A DNA stretch of 54,882 nucleotides, taken from contig JAKSCQ010000199.1 of NCBI GenBank assembly GCA_022360555.1, positions 1 to 54,882 of the forward strand. Reading direction: 5' to 3'. Within the stretch, counting starts at the first letter, position 1. Each line of letters starts with the position of its first letter. Below the pieces are notes generated by a model. The model was not told the DNA's origin and ran no database searches. It saw only the letters and a program-made list of their open reading frames with translations. Of this stretch, positions 8,930 to 18,297 are shown piece after piece. Source of the stretch: Pseudomonadales bacterium (GTDB lineage: Bacteria > Pseudomonadota > Gammaproteobacteria > Pseudomonadales > Alcanivoracaceae). The position numbers were made by a program, and so were the translations under genes.

Positions 8930-9595
8930 CTACCAGGGCAGCACACTGCCATCGCTGTGCCAGAAGGTGCCACTGTTTTCCAGCGTCAGCTCATCCATAC
9001 GTGCCACCAGATTGGCGGCGGCCTGCTCCGCCGTCAGGTTACCGCTGTGACCGGTCATATCGGTTTTCACCCAGCCCGGATGGAGAATGGCCACGGCGAT
9101 GCCTCGCTCCTGGAGATCAATGGCCAGGGATTTGCCCGCCGCATTCAGGCCGGCCTTGCTGATCCGGTAGCCGTACTTGCGACCGGAGGTATTGTCTTCG
9201 ATGGAGCCCATTCGCGACGTCATCAGCCCCACCTTGCTGCCACTTTTCAGGTTCGACAACAGGGCCATGGTCACCCTTAGCGGACCCAGGGTATTCACCT
9301 CGAACTGCTCCTGAATCTGCTCAAAGTCCATGTCTTCCACGGTTTCGCTGAGCATGATGCCGGCATTGTTGTAGAGCATGTCCACCGGGGTATCGCCCAG
9401 CGCCGCTTGCAGGTTGGCAATACCGTCCGGCGTGCTCACGTTCACGCCGTCGATAACCTCCACGCCACTGTCCAGCAGCGCATCGGAAGGCTGCCGACAG
9501 GTGGCAATCACCCGGTCACCGCGGACTTTCCAGCACTGCGCCATGGCAAGGCCGATGCCCCGGTTTGCGCCGGTAATAACAATTGTCTGGCCCAT
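8930..9595 (-). CDS. Short-chain dehydrogenase/reductase (SDR)
   Basis: 221 residues with the classical SDR layout: TGANRGIG nucleotide-binding motif at residues 8-15, NNAG in mid-sequence and the catalytic YxxxK as YRISK. The C-terminal HPGWVKTDMTG is typical of small single-domain SDRs related to carbonyl reductase / C-factor-like enzymes. An NAD(P)H-dependent carbonyl reduction is expected; the substrate is unknown. It is convergent with tpm and divergent from the peroxiredoxin gene. Confidence 0.9.
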   Translation of the reverse strand: MGQTIVITGANRGIGLAMAQCWKVRGDRVIATCRQPSDALLDSGVEVIDGVNVSTPDGIANLQAALGDTPVDMLYNNAGIMLSETVEDMDFEQIQEQFEVNTLGPLRVTMALLSNLKSGSKVGLMTSRMGSIEDNTSGRKYGYRISKAGLNAAGKSLAIDLQERGIAVAILHPGWVKTDMTGHSGNLTAEQAAANLVARMDELTLENSGTFWHSDGSVLPW

Positions 9596-9782
9596 GATTC
9601 TCTCCTTTTGCCTGCGGTCAGACTGACGGTGTGCATTTCATATTTCCAGCCTATGACAGGCGGCCCGGCCCGTAAGTTTCAAGAACTCCCGTGTTGGTAA
9701 AGCCCCGCAAGCAGTCTGCGGTTCATGCTGTCGCCCGGTCTTTGCTACAGTGGGGCTCCACTTTCAGCCAAGGACGCAGATC

Positions 9783-10259
9783 ATGACCATTGAAGTCGGT
9801 GACACCCTGCCTGCCGTTACCCTGAAAACCAACGGCCCCGATGGCCCGGAAGACCTGAACACCGGCGACTTCTTCAAGGGTCGCAAGGTAGTGCTTTTCG
9901 CGGTTCCCGGCGCGTTCACGCCCGGCTGCTCCAATACCCACATGCCCGGCTTTGTCGTCAACGCCGATGCCATTCTGGAAAAGGTGGACGCCATCGCCTG
10001 CATGGCGGTGAATGATGCCTTCGTGATGGATGCCTGGCAGCAGGCCCAGAATGCCGAGCGCATTACCATGCTGGCCGACGGCGGCGCCGGATTCGCCAAG
10101 GCCCTGGGCCTGGAGCTGGATGCCAGCGGCGGCGGCATGGGCATCCGCAGCAAGCGTTTTGCCCTGATTGCCGATGACGGCGTAGTGACCTACCTGGGCG
10201 TGGACACCAAGGGAGTGGACAAAAGCAGCGCCGATACCATTCTCGCCGAGCTGGGTTAA
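9783..10259 (+). CDS. Peroxiredoxin, Prx5 type
   Basis: 158 residues from the ATG at 9783, preceded by AAGGACG. The peroxidatic site PGAFTPGCSNTHMPGF places the catalytic Cys at residue 49, with a second Cys at 73 in the IACMAVND segment as in Prx5/hybrid-type thiol peroxidases. It would reduce H2O2 and organic hydroperoxides using glutathione/glutaredoxin or thioredoxin. A long inverted repeat (10279-10343) lies after the stop. Confidence 0.93.
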   Translation: MTIEVGDTLPAVTLKTNGPDGPEDLNTGDFFKGRKVVLFAVPGAFTPGCSNTHMPGFVVNADAILEKVDAIACMAVNDAFVMDAWQQAQNAERITMLADGGAGFAKALGLELDASGGGMGIRSKRFALIADDGVVTYLGVDTKGVDKSSADTILAELG

Positions 10260-10278
10260 GCCTGATTGCCCGCCTGTG

Positions 10279-10343
10279 GGAGCCGTCTCCCGGACGACGA
10301 ATTTTCCAGAGCATGGGAAGATCGCCTGCCGGGAGACGGCTCC
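10279..10343. repeat. Inverted repeat pair between convergent genes
   Basis: Perfect 15-bp arms (GGAGCCGTCTCCCGG at 10279-10293 and its complement at 10329-10343) enclose a 35-nt spacer. It resembles a paired REP and sits between the stops of the peroxiredoxin and secreted hydrolase genes. A similar GAGAGACAGCTCCTACGG string occurs after thrB near 39773-39790. Confidence 0.75.
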
Positions 10344-10355
10344 TGCGGGTAGGGT

Positions 10356-11999
10356 TTATTGCCCGGACAGGCGATTGCGCTGGATAAAGTGCGCGGACTC
10401 CGTACCGAACGACCCACCGTAATTTTCCCGCACCATGATGCGATCACCAATGCCGTGTAGCCGGTACTGCGCCTGCATGGCCAGGCCATAGTTGGGCAGG
10501 TGCGTCAGGTCCACGGACTTGGCAACAAACTCGCTCAGCGTCACCTTATGGTCAATGAAGGCGCCTTCGTAAACCAGCTCCAGCCGGGGCGCCTTTTCCG
10601 TCACATTACCCACGGCATGGCCATAGATACGACGCGCCGGATCATCATGGGGCAGGCGCTGATACAGCGGCCAGACGGATTGCTCAAGAAAGTTTTCCCG
10701 GAACCACTGTTGCGAAAAGGAACTCTGCCCGGTGGCCAGAAAGGCACCACGAATCGCCGAGGATTCGCGCCGCACCGGTGACGGGTCCTGGGGGCTGGCC
10801 AGTTCCTTCACCGCGGCATGCATGCCGACCCCCGCGCCCAGCGACGAACCGGTGATGAAAATATCTTCCGGGTTGATGTTGAACACGTCCGCGTGATGAC
10901 GAAAGAACTGAACCGCATGGCTCAAGTCATCGCGGGACAGCGGATATCCCTGACCGTCCTGGTCAATCAATGGATGACGGAAATCCACCGCGGCCACGGC
11001 GACGCCACCGGCCCCGGCCTGAATATCCAGGTAATGCGTTAGCAGGCTTTTCTTGTCATCGCGCACGGACTCCTTGCTGTAGTTGGCGGAGTGGGCATAG
11101 ATCACCAGGGTATTGCGGGCCGCCCCGTCATGCACCCGGCCATCCGCGGTGGGGTAGTACAGATCGGCACGCAGGCCATTGGCCTCGCTGTCCGGGCCCA
11201 CCAGGGGTTGCCAGCTAACGCTCTTGTCACCGTAAAAAATATTTTCGTAATAGCCGCAAACCGGGTCGCAGCTATCATGGCTGACAAAGTGCTGTTCGAA
11301 CTGGGTCGCATTGAGGCTATCGGGCACATCCCTGCCCGGAGGCGGTGAGCCAGCCGTGACGATCTGACTGCCACAGGTTTCGCCCTGTATAGCCTGCACA
11401 CAGGCCTTCACTTCATGGCTAATCCCCGTATCAAAGCCTCCGGGATAGGTCACGGAGAATTCTCCGGCTTCCGGACTGCCCTGATCACGCACCACCCGGA
11501 GCTGGCCATCCACATAGTAGTAATGCTCGGCATTGCCGGGCTTCAAGACGTCGTAGTGAATGGGAAAACTGTTGTTGGCGGCGACATGATTCTTCACCCC
11601 GACCGCATGCATCTCCACGGCCTGTGGCGGGTCAAGCAGGTAACCGGCGCGCACCCGGACCTGATCACAAACCGGGCCACCCAGGGTTTGCAGGCAGATG
11701 CCAATATCACGCACGGTGCCGACAGAAAAACCACCAGGGTAGGTAACAGAAAAACGCCCAGGTTCACTGCCAAAGTTGCTGTTGTTACGAACCAGGCGAA
11801 GCGCACCGTCCACATAGTAATAGTGGTCTGATTCACTCTCCCCCGTGACATCATAGGTGATCTCAAAGGAGGTATTGGGCAGCACGACATTGCCGCTGCC
11901 GACGGCCAGAATTCGCACCTGAAAACTGTCTGCGGCCTGCGCCCCGGCGCAGGCCATCAGGGCCAGACAGGCAACCCGGAACGGTTTGATTAACATCAT
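10356..11999 (-). CDS. Secreted alpha/beta hydrolase with two N-terminal repeat modules
   Basis: 547 residues from the ATG at 11999 (GAGGG 7 nt upstream). A signal peptide ends near GAQA-ADSF. Two homologous modules of about 90 residues follow. Both contain HYYYVDG, a Leu-Arg/Val-Val-Arg strand and FSVTYPGGF, then a Cys pair (ICLQTLGGPVC and ACVQAIQGETC), suggesting Ig-like, disulfide-containing binding domains. The C-terminal half is an alpha/beta hydrolase with VIYAHS in the oxyanion region and the nucleophile elbow GSSLG. Likely an extracellular or periplasmic esterase/lipase-type enzyme with binding modules. Exact substrate unknown; I do not recognise the modules. Confidence 0.75.
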   Translation of the reverse strand: MMLIKPFRVACLALMACAGAQAADSFQVRILAVGSGNVVLPNTSFEITYDVTGESESDHYYYVDGALRLVRNNSNFGSEPGRFSVTYPGGFSVGTVRDIGICLQTLGGPVCDQVRVRAGYLLDPPQAVEMHAVGVKNHVAANNSFPIHYDVLKPGNAEHYYYVDGQLRVVRDQGSPEAGEFSVTYPGGFDTGISHEVKACVQAIQGETCGSQIVTAGSPPPGRDVPDSLNATQFEQHFVSHDSCDPVCGYYENIFYGDKSVSWQPLVGPDSEANGLRADLYYPTADGRVHDGAARNTLVIYAHSANYSKESVRDDKKSLLTHYLDIQAGAGGVAVAAVDFRHPLIDQDGQGYPLSRDDLSHAVQFFRHHADVFNINPEDIFITGSSLGAGVGMHAAVKELASPQDPSPVRRESSAIRGAFLATGQSSFSQQWFRENFLEQSVWPLYQRLPHDDPARRIYGHAVGNVTEKAPRLELVYEGAFIDHKVTLSEFVAKSVDLTHLPNYGLAMQAQYRLHGIGDRIMVRENYGGSFGTESAHFIQRNRLSGQ

Positions 12000-12185
12000 G
12001 CCAGCACCCTCTTGCCGATTTCGCACCATGCGAAAGCATTTCAAGCATAGAGGGCGGCCCGGCGTTCATCCATAAACAGGCAATTTCTTAGCTGATGGTG
12101 CAGGAATATCGTCTTTTATTTTTTGAAAAATATATTCTTTTTTATCGGTCTTATTTTGCTTTTCCAACCAAAAGAATGAAAAGCA

Positions 12186-12217
12186 CCGCAGGAGCCATGC
12201 AAGCATGGCTCCTGCGG
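12186..12217 (-). terminator. Perfect palindrome / terminator after the DUF481 gene
   Basis: 15-bp perfect arms (CCGCAGGAGCCATGC) with a 2-nt loop. Read in the minus direction, after the DUF481 stop, it is followed by a T-rich stretch (TGCTTTTCATTCTTTTGG), fitting intrinsic termination. The GGAGCCATGC core is also found in the repeat debris at 18433-18450, so it is probably a REP-type repeat as well. Confidence 0.7.
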
Positions 12218-12236
12218 AATGTGGAGGATGCCGGTA

Positions 12237-13409
12237 TCAGATTTCCAGCGACAAGCCGATGGTGGCGGTGAAGTCATCCTTTTGCGGGGTGATGCCATCG
12301 CTGTCCGGTTGCGGGCTTTCGATACGCTTCCAGGTGCCGGCCAGGCGCAGGTCCAGACGGCTGGTCAGGTCCACGTCCAGCGCCGTGTAGAAATCGTGCT
12401 TGGCACGACCGGCCTTGCTTTCCGTCAGGGTCACCTGATACTCCATATTGAAATCGATGTTGTCGGTCACTTCCTGATCGTAAAAGGTCCCCATCAAAAA
12501 GGCTGGGGTGGAAACGGTTCTGTCTTCACCCGGGGCCACGTCCACATATTCCGTACGCTGATAACCCGGGCCTGCCGATATGGACCAGTCCAGCTTGGAG
12601 GTATCAAAAATCTGGTACCCGGCACCAAAGCCCACCGTCCATTCCGCCGCCCGGTTCTGGAAAGGGTCACGGTAGTACTCTGCCTGGATCGGGCGGAAAA
12701 ACCAGCGGTGACTGACCCGATAATCATGGGACAGGGATGCCGTATGGTTATTGGCCAGTTGTTCGGAATCGGACTCGGAATAGTTGCCGGTGTAACTCAT
12801 GCGGGTATTGTTCTTGACGGTCCGTCTTTTCAGTACCGCCTTGGCATTCAAGTCACGCTGTTCCACGTTGCCGCTGCGAAAATTCAGACCGAATGAAACG
12901 TCGGCGGACCACAAGTCAAACTCTCTGGGCGAGGCCGAGGCAATACCCACTACCTCAGTAAACTCCACCGGTTCACCACCGACCAGCAACTTGCCCCTTT
13001 CGGTGGTCAGGCGGCCCAGAATGATTTCACCTCCATCCAGCAATACGGACATCACTCGCCCGGTCTTGACATAGATGATGTCTTCCCAGTCGATGGAGAT
13101 CAGGTCGAAATGATCACTGTCGATTTCCACCGAGTCGTCATGCAATACCTTCAACCGCCCCTTGACCCACTCGCCGGTATCCACCTGTATCCAGTCCCAT
13201 TGCTGGATATCAAAGGCTGGCGGTTGCCACACCTGGGGAGACTGGTCCGCGGCATCATAGGTCTGGTCGGCGGCCAGCACCGAAGACGGAAAAAACCCGG
13301 CAAGAAAACAGGCCATGAGTATCGCCAGAGTTCCTGCCGGGTTTGTGATGATTCCCGGTCCGGCCAGTCGCCACGAAGGCAACTGGCCGGTAACTACATG
13401 TTTTATCAT
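12237..13409 (-). CDS. DUF481-family outer-membrane beta-barrel protein
   Basis: 390 residues. After a signal peptide (cleavage near VLA-ADQT) comes a region of about 110 residues with several beta strands, resembling a small SH3/OMP-assembly-like fold, and then a DUF481 barrel from about residue 160 ending in SLEI. DUF481 proteins are salt-induced or uncharacterised outer-membrane proteins. The ATG overlaps the glsA stop (ATGA at 13406-13409), which fixes the start and implies translational coupling. Third gene of a porin-glutaminase-DUF481 operon. Confidence 0.85.
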   Translation of the reverse strand: MIKHVVTGQLPSWRLAGPGIITNPAGTLAILMACFLAGFFPSSVLAADQTYDAADQSPQVWQPPAFDIQQWDWIQVDTGEWVKGRLKVLHDDSVEIDSDHFDLISIDWEDIIYVKTGRVMSVLLDGGEIILGRLTTERGKLLVGGEPVEFTEVVGIASASPREFDLWSADVSFGLNFRSGNVEQRDLNAKAVLKRRTVKNNTRMSYTGNYSESDSEQLANNHTASLSHDYRVSHRWFFRPIQAEYYRDPFQNRAAEWTVGFGAGYQIFDTSKLDWSISAGPGYQRTEYVDVAPGEDRTVSTPAFLMGTFYDQEVTDNIDFNMEYQVTLTESKAGRAKHDFYTALDVDLTSRLDLRLAGTWKRIESPQPDSDGITPQKDDFTATIGLSLEI

Positions 13410-14458
13410 TTCTTGTACGGCATCACCTCATAGGGGTTCCCACCCAGGGCAGCGGAAATATCCGCAATGGCCTTCTGGGCACGCACACTGTTACCTGCGG
13501 CGTCCAGCGGCGGAGACACCGCGGCAATACCGAACTTGCCCGGGGAAACGGCAATAATGCCGCCACCTACGCCACTCTTGGCGGGCAGGCCGGTTTTGTA
13601 GAGCCATTTGCCTGCATCATCATACAGACCGGCGGTCGCCATCACCGCCAGGATTTCCGGCATGTCCGCAGGCTTCACCAGCGCCTTGCCGGTCACCGGG
13701 TTCACACCGGCATTGGCCAGGGTAGAGGCCATGATGCCCAGGTCCTTGGCGTTCACGCCCACGGAACACTGACGGGTATAGATATCGGTGGCCTGCAGCG
13801 GATCCCCCTCGATATGCCCGTAGGCATACATCAGGTGGGCGATGGCCTGGTTACGCTGATTGGTGGCCGCTTCGGACTTGTAGATATCTTCCAGCACGGT
13901 AAGTTCCCGACCAGCGAACTCGCTGTAGTAGTTCAGGATCTTGTTCCAGATTTCGTTGTAGCTCTTGCCTTCCACCATGCTGGTGGTGGTGATGGCACCG
14001 GCATTCACCAGCGGGTTCATCTCGTGGCCCTGGTGCTGCTCGATGGCGTAGATGGAGTTGAACACCTGGCCGGTGGCATCCACGCCCACATTCTTGGGCA
14101 GGGCATCAACCCCTTTTTCTTCGGTCACCTTGGCCATGGTGAAGACTTTGGAAATGGACTGAATGGACACCTCCGATTCGATATCGCCAATGGAGTAGAT
14201 CTGACCGTCCACGGTGACCAGCACAATACCGAAAATGTTGGAATCCACTTTGGCCAGGGCCGGGATGTAATCCGCATTGGCGCCTTCTTTCAGGCCCTTG
14301 TACTTGTTGTAGGCCTCTTTCAGTGCGGCATTGATGTTGTCTGCCGTCAGCTTGTTGTCCGCCGCACCGGTGGCGGCGGTGTCCGCTGAACAACTGGCGC
14401 TGAACAGCACCAGCATCCAGGCAAACATGATGCTGAAAAACTTGCGTGAATATTGCAT
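13406..14458 (-). CDS. glsA: Serine-dependent glutaminase with an export signal
   Basis: 350 residues against about 305-310 for the usual cytosolic GlsA. The catalytic SxxK is S101-I-S-K104, and the NPLVNAGAI and SGVGGGI motifs are intact. Glutaminase hydrolyses L-glutamine to glutamate and ammonia. The extra N-terminus (MFAWMLVLFSASCSADT) is a signal peptide and ends in a Cys that could be a lipidation site, although the lipobox is weak (Ser at -3). The enzyme is therefore predicted to act in the periplasm. It lies between a DcaP-like porin and a DUF481 barrel in one operon, suggesting capture of external amides. Confidence 0.9.
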   Translation of the reverse strand: MQYSRKFFSIMFAWMLVLFSASCSADTAATGAADNKLTADNINAALKEAYNKYKGLKEGANADYIPALAKVDSNIFGIVLVTVDGQIYSIGDIESEVSIQSISKVFTMAKVTEEKGVDALPKNVGVDATGQVFNSIYAIEQHQGHEMNPLVNAGAITTTSMVEGKSYNEIWNKILNYYSEFAGRELTVLEDIYKSEAATNQRNQAIAHLMYAYGHIEGDPLQATDIYTRQCSVGVNAKDLGIMASTLANAGVNPVTGKALVKPADMPEILAVMATAGLYDDAGKWLYKTGLPAKSGVGGGIIAVSPGKFGIAAVSPPLDAAGNSVRAQKAIADISAALGGNPYEVMPYKK

Positions 14459-14494
14459 TGCTCGAGCTCCCTCTGAATCACTCAGCCTGCTGAC

Positions 14495-15658
14495 TTACAG
14501 CAGGTTTCCGCTGGAAAAACTGTACTTCACACTGAACTGGATACGGCGGTCGTAGCCGGTGTCACCATCATTGGCGGTGCGCTTGCCGAACAGATATTCC
14601 ACACCCATCAACACCTTGTCGTTGGGAGCATGGAGCAGGTTGACGGAAGCATACTCGCCTTTATTGAAGGCATCGTCCGCCTGGAAATCCATATTGTCGA
14701 TTTCCGTGGAGCTGTAACCCACGGCGGTACTGTAGGTGTCGTTCCAGTAGTGTTCGTAGTAAGCCTCCAGGCCGGTGAGCGGTACGACCTGATAGTCCGG
14801 ATCGGCGGCATTGCCATCCGGCGCCATATCCACCCCGCCATCGTTCATGTAGTTGGAAATACCTTCACCGTGAACGACGCCGAGAATCAGGCGATCCTTT
14901 TCCAGCAGATTGATGGTACTGGTCAGGTTAATGCCCCAGCCCAGCTCACTGTCATCCGGGCTGCCGTCCGGGCCACCGGGGGTGTCATAGCCAACCTGGC
15001 GGAGAATGCCCGCCACCTGGAAGTGCCCCCAGTCACCGACCTGGCGAAAGTGGGCGGTGAGATCCGGGTATTCGTTATCCCCACCGACGGTATTGGGGTC
15101 CAGTCCATTATCCACACCACTTCCCGGTGCCTCGATAGCCATGGCAATGGTCTGGTCGCCCTTCACCGGCGTCCAGCGAATCTGCGGGTTGCGCAGGAAC
15201 ACCATGCCGGAAGGGCCCCAGTAATCGATCACGTTGGGGAACACATCGCCGTCCATGAACACACTGTTGGTCTGCCCGGCAAGAATGGATTTCCACTCGC
15301 CATAAGCATGACGCAAACGGATAGTGGTCTGGCCTTCGTCCGGGCCGACACCGTACATGTCGAACTCGAACTTGGTGGTCAGCTCACTGTCCCCGGCCAT
15401 GGTGCTGGCATTCACACCGAGACGGCTCTGGCGAACACTGAGCGTTGCCTGGCCATCGCTGCCCACATCCGAGGCATTGGTGGGAATCCGGCTGGGCCGT
15501 AGCGAGGCTTCCCAGTCCGGGTTGGGCCGATCGAAGGCCTGCACATAATCCACCATGCCGAAGCCATAAACCTCGAAGGAAGAATCCGCCAGTGTGCTGA
15601 GAGGAGTGATCAAGATGGCAGCCGCCAGGCCGCTCTTGAAGGAGAAAGGAGTCGCCAT
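14495..15658 (-). CDS. DcaP-like trimeric outer-membrane porin
   Basis: 387 residues from the second ATG (15658), which has AGGGAC 7 nt upstream; an ATG two codons earlier (15664) lies too close to that site. A signal peptide precedes SSFEVYGFGMVDYVQAFD, the typical DcaP opening, and the C-terminus YSFSSGNLL ends a barrel strand. Characterised DcaP porins take up dicarboxylates and small peptides or beta-lactams. First gene of the porin-glsA-DUF481 operon, 36 nt before glsA; the promoter must lie in 15659-15931, shared with the divergent HAD gene. That spacer is AT-rich, but I could not fix a -35/-10 pair. Confidence 0.85.
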   Translation of the reverse strand: MATPFSFKSGLAAAILITPLSTLADSSFEVYGFGMVDYVQAFDRPNPDWEASLRPSRIPTNASDVGSDGQATLSVRQSRLGVNASTMAGDSELTTKFEFDMYGVGPDEGQTTIRLRHAYGEWKSILAGQTNSVFMDGDVFPNVIDYWGPSGMVFLRNPQIRWTPVKGDQTIAMAIEAPGSGVDNGLDPNTVGGDNEYPDLTAHFRQVGDWGHFQVAGILRQVGYDTPGGPDGSPDDSELGWGINLTSTINLLEKDRLILGVVHGEGISNYMNDGGVDMAPDGNAADPDYQVVPLTGLEAYYEHYWNDTYSTAVGYSSTEIDNMDFQADDAFNKGEYASVNLLHAPNDKVLMGVEYLFGKRTANDGDTGYDRRIQFSVKYSFSSGNLL

Positions 15659-15931
15659 GGTCATCGTCCCTGTTGCTGTAATGACAGCGCCACATCCCTT
15701 GGCTCTGTTAACTGCTTACCGTCGGGGTAGCGTTATTCTGATCCGTTTTCGATAAGAACACAGTTCAGACCAATAGTCACGATAGTGCCATGTTCCACCC
15801 ATGAAATAGTGTACGTTACATCACAACATGAACCATTTGATTTTGCGGACAAGCCAAGCATGCTTGTCATTATGCAGAGATGATCACGTTAAGATAACCA
15901 TTCAATAACAACCCCGGGAGGCCGCCGGTCC

Positions 15932-16762
15932 ATGAGCATTCTGCAACTGCCCCACGCCCGCCCCGATGTCATTCTGATTGACTGGCACGCCACCCTGGTG
16001 GACACCCACGATGCCATGTACCACGCCGTGGACGATGTGCTGCCCCACCTGAAAGAACTGGACCTTTGGGACCGGCTACTGGACCCGGACGATTCCAAAA
16101 CCATCGAGGATGCCAAGCTGCTGATGTACGTGAAGGACCACCAGCGCCTGCACCCGAAAATCGTTGCCCAGCGAAAGATTTCCCGCACCGATATCTTCGA
16201 AGTGCTGTTCGGCAGTGACCAGGATGCCAAGGGGCGTGCTCACCAGGCCTTTGACGAAGCCTACAAAAAGTACGTGGACGAAGTGTTTCCGCTGGAGCCG
16301 GATATTCGCGAACAACTGGAACGCATTCGTGCCGTGGGCGTGAAGACCGGGTTGATCTCCAACCGCAAGCGGGCCTTTCTGGAACACGAACTGGCCCTGG
16401 TGGATGGCTCCGGCTGGGAAGACCTGTTCGATGTTGTGGTATGCGGCAGCGATGTCAGTAAGCGCAAACCCTCGCCGGAGATGCTGCTGCTGGCCATGGA
16501 GAAGCTCGACCACCCTGCAACAGAAAGCTGCTGGTATGTGGGTGACAGCACCACCGACGTGATCGCCGCCAAAGAAGCCGGTATTACCTCGATCTTCTAT
16601 AACGGTGCTGGCTGGGACCAGGCCTGGCTGGACAAGATCTTCCCCAATACCACCAAGCACCCCCATCGCCCCGACGCCGTGGTGGGCAGCATTGCCGAAC
16701 TCACCGGCCTGGCCCGGCACCTGCTGGCCCAGCACAAGCGGGTAGAACGGGCACGAGCCTGA
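15932..16762 (+). CDS. HAD-superfamily hydrolase with variant motif I
   Basis: 276 residues with four HAD motifs: motif I as IDWHAT near residue 22, motif II as LISN, motif III Lys in SKRKPSPEM and motif IV GDSTTDVIAAKEAG. The second acidic residue of the usual DxDx[TV] is replaced by His. The helical cap between motifs I and II is large. A phosphatase or phosphonatase-like activity on a small metabolite is the default expectation, with altered general acid/base chemistry. The start follows a purine-rich CGGGAGG site. Single gene, 67 bp before the amidase. Confidence 0.85.
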   Translation: MSILQLPHARPDVILIDWHATLVDTHDAMYHAVDDVLPHLKELDLWDRLLDPDDSKTIEDAKLLMYVKDHQRLHPKIVAQRKISRTDIFEVLFGSDQDAKGRAHQAFDEAYKKYVDEVFPLEPDIREQLERIRAVGVKTGLISNRKRAFLEHELALVDGSGWEDLFDVVVCGSDVSKRKPSPEMLLLAMEKLDHPATESCWYVGDSTTDVIAAKEAGITSIFYNGAGWDQAWLDKIFPNTTKHPHRPDAVVGSIAELTGLARHLLAQHKRVERARA

Positions 16763-16829
16763 GGATTGGCCCACTTGCACCACCCTTATATGGTACATTC
16801 GTACCAACTTGGATATTTAACGAGACACC

Positions 16830-18242
16830 ATGACCCATTCACCCTTACACGCCTATCGGGATGACGCCCTGGGCGACAGCGATGCCACCGAACTCGCCAG
16901 GCGCCTGCGTCAACGGGAAATCAGTCCCGCCGACGTCACCGACGCCGCCATCGCCCGACTGGAGGCCCTGCGCCCTCTCAACGGCCTGGTCATGGAGACC
17001 TTCGAGGCCGCCCGGCAGCGCGCCCAAAACAAACCTTTTAACGGCTTTTTCTCCGGCGTTCCCAGCCTGATCAAGGATAATATCGACCTGCGTGGCCTGC
17101 CCACCCGTCACGGCAGTGCCGCCCTGGGCAGCAAACCCCTGCCCCGCACCAGCGGCCTGGCCAAACAATATCTGGCCCAGGGTTTCAACCTGCTGGGCAA
17201 GACCACCCTGCCCGCCTTCGGTTTTACCGCCAGTACCGAAATGGCCCATCAGCCGCCCACCCGCAACCCCTGGCACCCGGACTTTTCCGCTGGCGGATCT
17301 TCCGGCGGCAGCGCCGCCCTGGTGGCCGCCGGCGCCGTGCCCATCGCCCATGGCAATGACGGCGGCGGCTCCATCCGTATCCCCGCTGCCTGCTGCGGCC
17401 TGGTGGGCCTGAAATGCACCCGCGGGCGCCTGGTGACCCAGGAAGCCGGCAAGATCCTGCCGGTAAACATCGTCAGCGATGGCGTGCTCACCCGCACCGT
17501 GCGTGACACCGCCAACTTCTTTGCCGAAGCGGAACGCTACTACCGCAACAAGTCGCTACCCCCCATTGGCCATGTCACCGGGCCAGGCCAGCGCCGGCTG
17601 CGCGTGGGGGTAATGGTGGACTCCATCGCCGGTGATCCCACCTGCCCGCAGACCCGCAGCGCCATCGACGCCACCACCCAGCAACTGGCAGCCCTTGGCC
17701 ACCATGTGGAAGAAGCGCGCATCGACTTGCCGCAACGGTTCGTGGAAGACTTTCTGCTCTACTGGGCCATGCTTGCCTTTTTCGTCAGCCGCACCGGCAA
17801 GGCGTTATTCCGCCAGGGCTTCGATGCCCGTGGACTGGATCCGCTCACCCAGGGCCTGGCCCGCTATTACCAGGCCCGCTTCCTGAAAACCCCGGGCATG
17901 CTGCGCCAGCTCAAACAGAGCCAGCAACGCTACGCCCGGGTTTTCCAGCGCTACGATGTCATGCTCACCCCGGTGCTGGCCCACACCACTCCGACACTGG
18001 GCCATCTGGGTGCCGATGTGCCCTTCGACACCCAACTGGAACGCCTGCTGCGCTACACCACCTTCACCCCGGCCAACAATGCCGCCGGCAGCCCGGCCAT
18101 CTCCCTGCCCCTGGGCCAGACCCCCACCGGCCTGCCGATTGGCGTCCAGTTCTCCGGCCGCCACGGTGACGAACGCACCCTGCTGGAACTGGCTTTCGAG
18201 CTGGAAGCGGCGCAGCCCTTCCGGCGACTGGATCAATCGTGA
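16830..18242 (+). CDS. Amidase signature family enzyme
   Basis: 470 residues. The Ser-cisSer-Lys triad is visible: Lys82 in SLIKDN, cis-Ser near 157 in SAGGSSGGS and the nucleophile Ser181 in NDGGGSIRIP. This family hydrolyses amide bonds in a wide range of substrates (aryl amides, acylamino compounds). A GatA role is unlikely because gatB/gatC are not adjacent and the C-terminus differs. It sits alone downstream of the HAD gene; a truncated YdeI-like fragment and repeats follow. Confidence 0.9.
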   Translation: MTHSPLHAYRDDALGDSDATELARRLRQREISPADVTDAAIARLEALRPLNGLVMETFEAARQRAQNKPFNGFFSGVPSLIKDNIDLRGLPTRHGSAALGSKPLPRTSGLAKQYLAQGFNLLGKTTLPAFGFTASTEMAHQPPTRNPWHPDFSAGGSSGGSAALVAAGAVPIAHGNDGGGSIRIPAACCGLVGLKCTRGRLVTQEAGKILPVNIVSDGVLTRTVRDTANFFAEAERYYRNKSLPPIGHVTGPGQRRLRVGVMVDSIAGDPTCPQTRSAIDATTQQLAALGHHVEEARIDLPQRFVEDFLLYWAMLAFFVSRTGKALFRQGFDARGLDPLTQGLARYYQARFLKTPGMLRQLKQSQQRYARVFQRYDVMLTPVLAHTTPTLGHLGADVPFDTQLERLLRYTTFTPANNAAGSPAISLPLGQTPTGLPIGVQFSGRHGDERTLLELAFELEAAQPFRRLDQS

Positions 18243-18297
18243 TCCGTCATCGCTTTTTGCTATTGTCTGTCTCTTGGTGGAACAGGGAACCCGGATC

